Source: Faecalibacterium sp. I4-1-79
GTDB taxonomy: Bacteria; Bacillota; Clostridia; Oscillospirales; Ruminococcaceae
Length of the DNA: 64,000 nt
NCBI RefSeq assembly: GCF_023347235.1
Contig: NZ_CP094467.1
Span: forward strand, 992,001 to 1,056,000
Reading direction: 5' to 3'
Below are positions 62,297 to 64,000 of this stretch, in pieces. Position 1 is the stretch's first letter. Every line of letters begins with the position of its first letter. The notes under the pieces are model-generated. The model was not told where the DNA came from. It saw only the letters and a list, made by a program, of their open reading frames with translations, and ran no database searches. The translations under genes were made by a program, and so were the position numbers.

Positions 62297-63379
62297 ATGG
62301 GCTTTTTCAAAAAGCTGTTTACAGGGATTGGTTTTGCGGCAGGATTTCTGTTCTTCGGATGCTTGTCAGTGATTGTGTATGCGTCCCGTGGACGGCATAA
62401 ACCCTGCCATCGGCGCAGCAGCTTTTGGAACACATTGGAGCGCTACCTGATTTTTTCGTGGATCTGTGAAGGTGTGCGCAGCAGCCGGAAACGAGCGGAG
62501 ACGTCCTATTATCAGCGCACCGGCAGCGATTTCTGGCAGACTCAGAAACAAGCCCGGCCGGAAAGCGTTAAAAATACTGCTCCTGCGGAGAAAAAGTCAA
62601 AGCCGGAAGCGAAAAACACGAGCACAGGTGCAACGCGGTCGGTAAAACCAAAGAGAACGGAGCGTCCTTCTGCGGCACAGAAAGCATCGGCAGCACAAAG
62701 CGGTGCCAAAAGCGTGTCGGTGCCGACTGTACTAGGGCAAAACGTTTCGGAGGCTGACGCAGAAAAGCACAGCGAATGGTCAAAGCCTAAGCCAGAGCCC
62801 AAGCAGGAGCATGCTGCGCAACAGTCAGAAGCCAAAGAAGTACATCAAAAGTCCGCACAGCAATTGGAAGCAGAACGGCAGCAGAAACTGGAAACTCTGC
62901 GCACTGCGATGCAGAAACAAATTTGCGCCATCCATGCAGATGTAGAACTCCCGGCCAACGGTCAGAATGACAGTAAAGCGGCGGAGCAGAAACTGCATAT
63001 CCTGCTGTATAAATCCACACTGCCTGAGAATGACCTGAATCAAGCGCTGGATGAGCTTCGGACGGAGCGCAGACGGCAAAAGGCAGAGTATCAGGGCGCA
63101 CCGTTCGCAGACGTGTTTTTGGTCAGTCTGATTTTGTCCGATGAGGATAGTGAGCGGGCCTGCATCGTGGATGTGGGGGATACGGGCATGAGCTATGTCA
63201 TTCCGTGGGGCAGCATCCCGAAAGACCTGCAGAAATCGCTGCACCGCTACGTATCGGAAGCGGAAGGAAAACTCTGCGGCTACTGCAAGGAAGAACTCTG
63301 CAACAGTGAAAGCGGCAGGATGGTCGTGGAACTGTATCTTGGTAAACAGGATGGGCATGGCTCCCGAATCCTGTACTGA
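62297..63379 (+). CDS. Membrane-anchored protein with Lys/Ala-rich linker, function unknown
   Basis: 360 residues. One span near 11-30, then a low-complexity Lys/Ala/Ser/Glu region (about 80-210) and a C-terminal domain (about 235-360: LHILLYKSTLPENDLNQALDELRTER...FLVSLILSDEDSERACIVDVGDTGMSYV) with Cys residues CGYCKEELC. No family recognised. Ribosome site AGAGGTG. Confidence 0.75.
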   Translation: MGFFKKLFTGIGFAAGFLFFGCLSVIVYASRGRHKPCHRRSSFWNTLERYLIFSWICEGVRSSRKRAETSYYQRTGSDFWQTQKQARPESVKNTAPAEKKSKPEAKNTSTGATRSVKPKRTERPSAAQKASAAQSGAKSVSVPTVLGQNVSEADAEKHSEWSKPKPEPKQEHAAQQSEAKEVHQKSAQQLEAERQQKLETLRTAMQKQICAIHADVELPANGQNDSKAAEQKLHILLYKSTLPENDLNQALDELRTERRRQKAEYQGAPFADVFLVSLILSDEDSERACIVDVGDTGMSYVIPWGSIPKDLQKSLHRYVSEAEGKLCGYCKEELCNSESGRMVVELYLGKQDGHGSRILY

Positions 63380-63393
63380 AAATGGAGTAAAGA

Positions 63394-64000
63394 TTGAAAT
63401 ACAGAGAAATCGCAGACGGCATTTTTGTTGACCGTCCCAACCGCTTTATTGCCCATGTGGGAGTGAATGGAGCAGTGGAAACCGTTCATGTCAAGAACAC
63501 CGGGCGGTGCAGGGAACTGCTGCTGCCCGGTACGGCGGTTCGGCTGGAAGTGTCAGATAACCCGAAACGCAAAACAAAATACGACCTTGTGGCGGTACAT
63601 AAGCAGGGGCTTGGTTGGGTCAACATGGACAGTCAGGCACCCAATAAGGTGGTAGGGGAGTGGCTTGTAAAACAGGGCTACGACTATATCAAGCCGGAAT
63701 TCACCTATGGGAAGTCCCGCATCGACTTTTATATGGAAAAGGGCGAGCAAAAGTATCTGATGGAAGTCAAGGGCTGCACACTGGAAGTGGACGGTATCGG
63801 CTACTTCCCGGATGCACCTACCGAGCGCGGCGTGAAGCACCTGCACGAGCTGGCGCAGGCACAGCAGGCAGGGTATCGGTGCGCAGTGGCTTTCGTGATT
63901 CAGATGGAAGGCATCACCGAGGTGCGGCCAAATGTCAGCACACAGCCGGAGTTTGGTACGGCACTGGCCGAAGCCAAAGCCGCTGGTGTGCAGGTGCTGT
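63394..64000 (+). CDS. sfsA: SfsA family protein, 3' end outside window
   Basis: First 202 residues: KYREIADGIFVDRPNRFIAHV, VKNTGRCRELLLPG, KVVGEWLVKQG, EVKGCTLEVDG and APTERGVKHLHEL, all SfsA signatures (nuclease-like fold, named for maltose effects in E. coli). Starts at TTG 63394 with GGAG 6-7 bases upstream; no ATG fits. It runs off the window. Confidence 0.93.
   Translation, partial: MKYREIADGIFVDRPNRFIAHVGVNGAVETVHVKNTGRCRELLLPGTAVRLEVSDNPKRKTKYDLVAVHKQGLGWVNMDSQAPNKVVGEWLVKQGYDYIKPEFTYGKSRIDFYMEKGEQKYLMEVKGCTLEVDGIGYFPDAPTERGVKHLHELAQAQQAGYRCAVAFVIQMEGITEVRPNVSTQPEFGTALAEAKAAGVQVL

Noticed and set aside
1-64000. CRISPR array
   Set aside because: No regularly spaced direct repeats of 23-40 bases were seen by eye and no cas gene is present.

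Overview
The window looks like chromosome of a gut Clostridia/Oscillospiraceae bacterium of the Faecalibacterium type. This is inferred from the GC-rich, strongly codon-biased backbone, Gram-positive operons (der-plsY, DUF177-rpmF, T-box-alaS, holA, SigK), a monomeric [FeFe] hydrogenase and the Firmicutes style of the mobile DNA. No rRNA or species marker is present, so the assignment is tentative.

1-30.1 kb is ordinary core chromosome: a partial hydrogenase; mtaB; a Tat lipoprotein; a D-Ala-D-Ala carboxypeptidase; pgi; a P-loop protein; DUF177-rpmF; a DUF512 radical-SAM protein; der; plsY; a PsiE-like membrane protein; a PstS-like lipoprotein with a partner lipoprotein; a MATE exporter; a ricin-lectin protein with a histone-H1-like tail; tRNA-Ser(GGA); an FMN-dependent hydroxy-acid dehydrogenase; an RluA-type pseudouridine synthase; T-box-controlled alaS; a HIT protein; a phosphoribosyltransferase; comEC; holA; an RNase M5-like toprim protein; and sigK. 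Many promoters and factor-independent terminators are readable.

30.6-57.6 kb is a collapsed integrative conjugative element (ICE) with other elements nested in it. The left arm keeps repA and parB remnants, DUF3789/DUF3846 genes, pcfB and the first 180 or so codons of virD4. At about 33.8 kb virD4 is replaced by a mobilizable transposon of about 12.4 kb: large serine recombinase, TnpV, a Bce-type two-component/ABC module with a 44-residue membrane peptide, DUF3847, a MobA/L relaxase with a hairpin-rich candidate oriT, a primase-helicase and TnpW. It ends at about 46.19 kb against the C-terminal half of the ICE helicase, followed by mobC, a CD1845-like gene and a broken relaxase. The whole type IV secretion region is missing and no ICE integrase is visible.

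49.4-55.5 kb is a cargo island bounded by two diverged copies of one terminator-containing repeat. It holds an Rrf2 regulator, three tandem divergent sirtuins (the third frameshifted), an HxlR regulator divergent from a flavin reductase, and two overlapping radical-SAM genes that resemble the 'radical SAM mobile pair' A and B. This is the best candidate for an undescribed system. The sirtuins have lost the standard catalytic histidine (Gln, Gln, Glu), as expected for SirTM-like or other non-deacetylase sirtuins.

55.5-60.2 kb is mostly gene debris (FeoB, ICE helicase, IS3 transposase, sugar-binding protein and CobW fragments) around one intact GH28-like gene. From 60.3 kb the sequence returns to chromosomal-looking genes: a YczE-like membrane protein, an isochorismatase-family hydrolase, a macrodomain protein, an unknown membrane protein and sfsA, cut by the window end.
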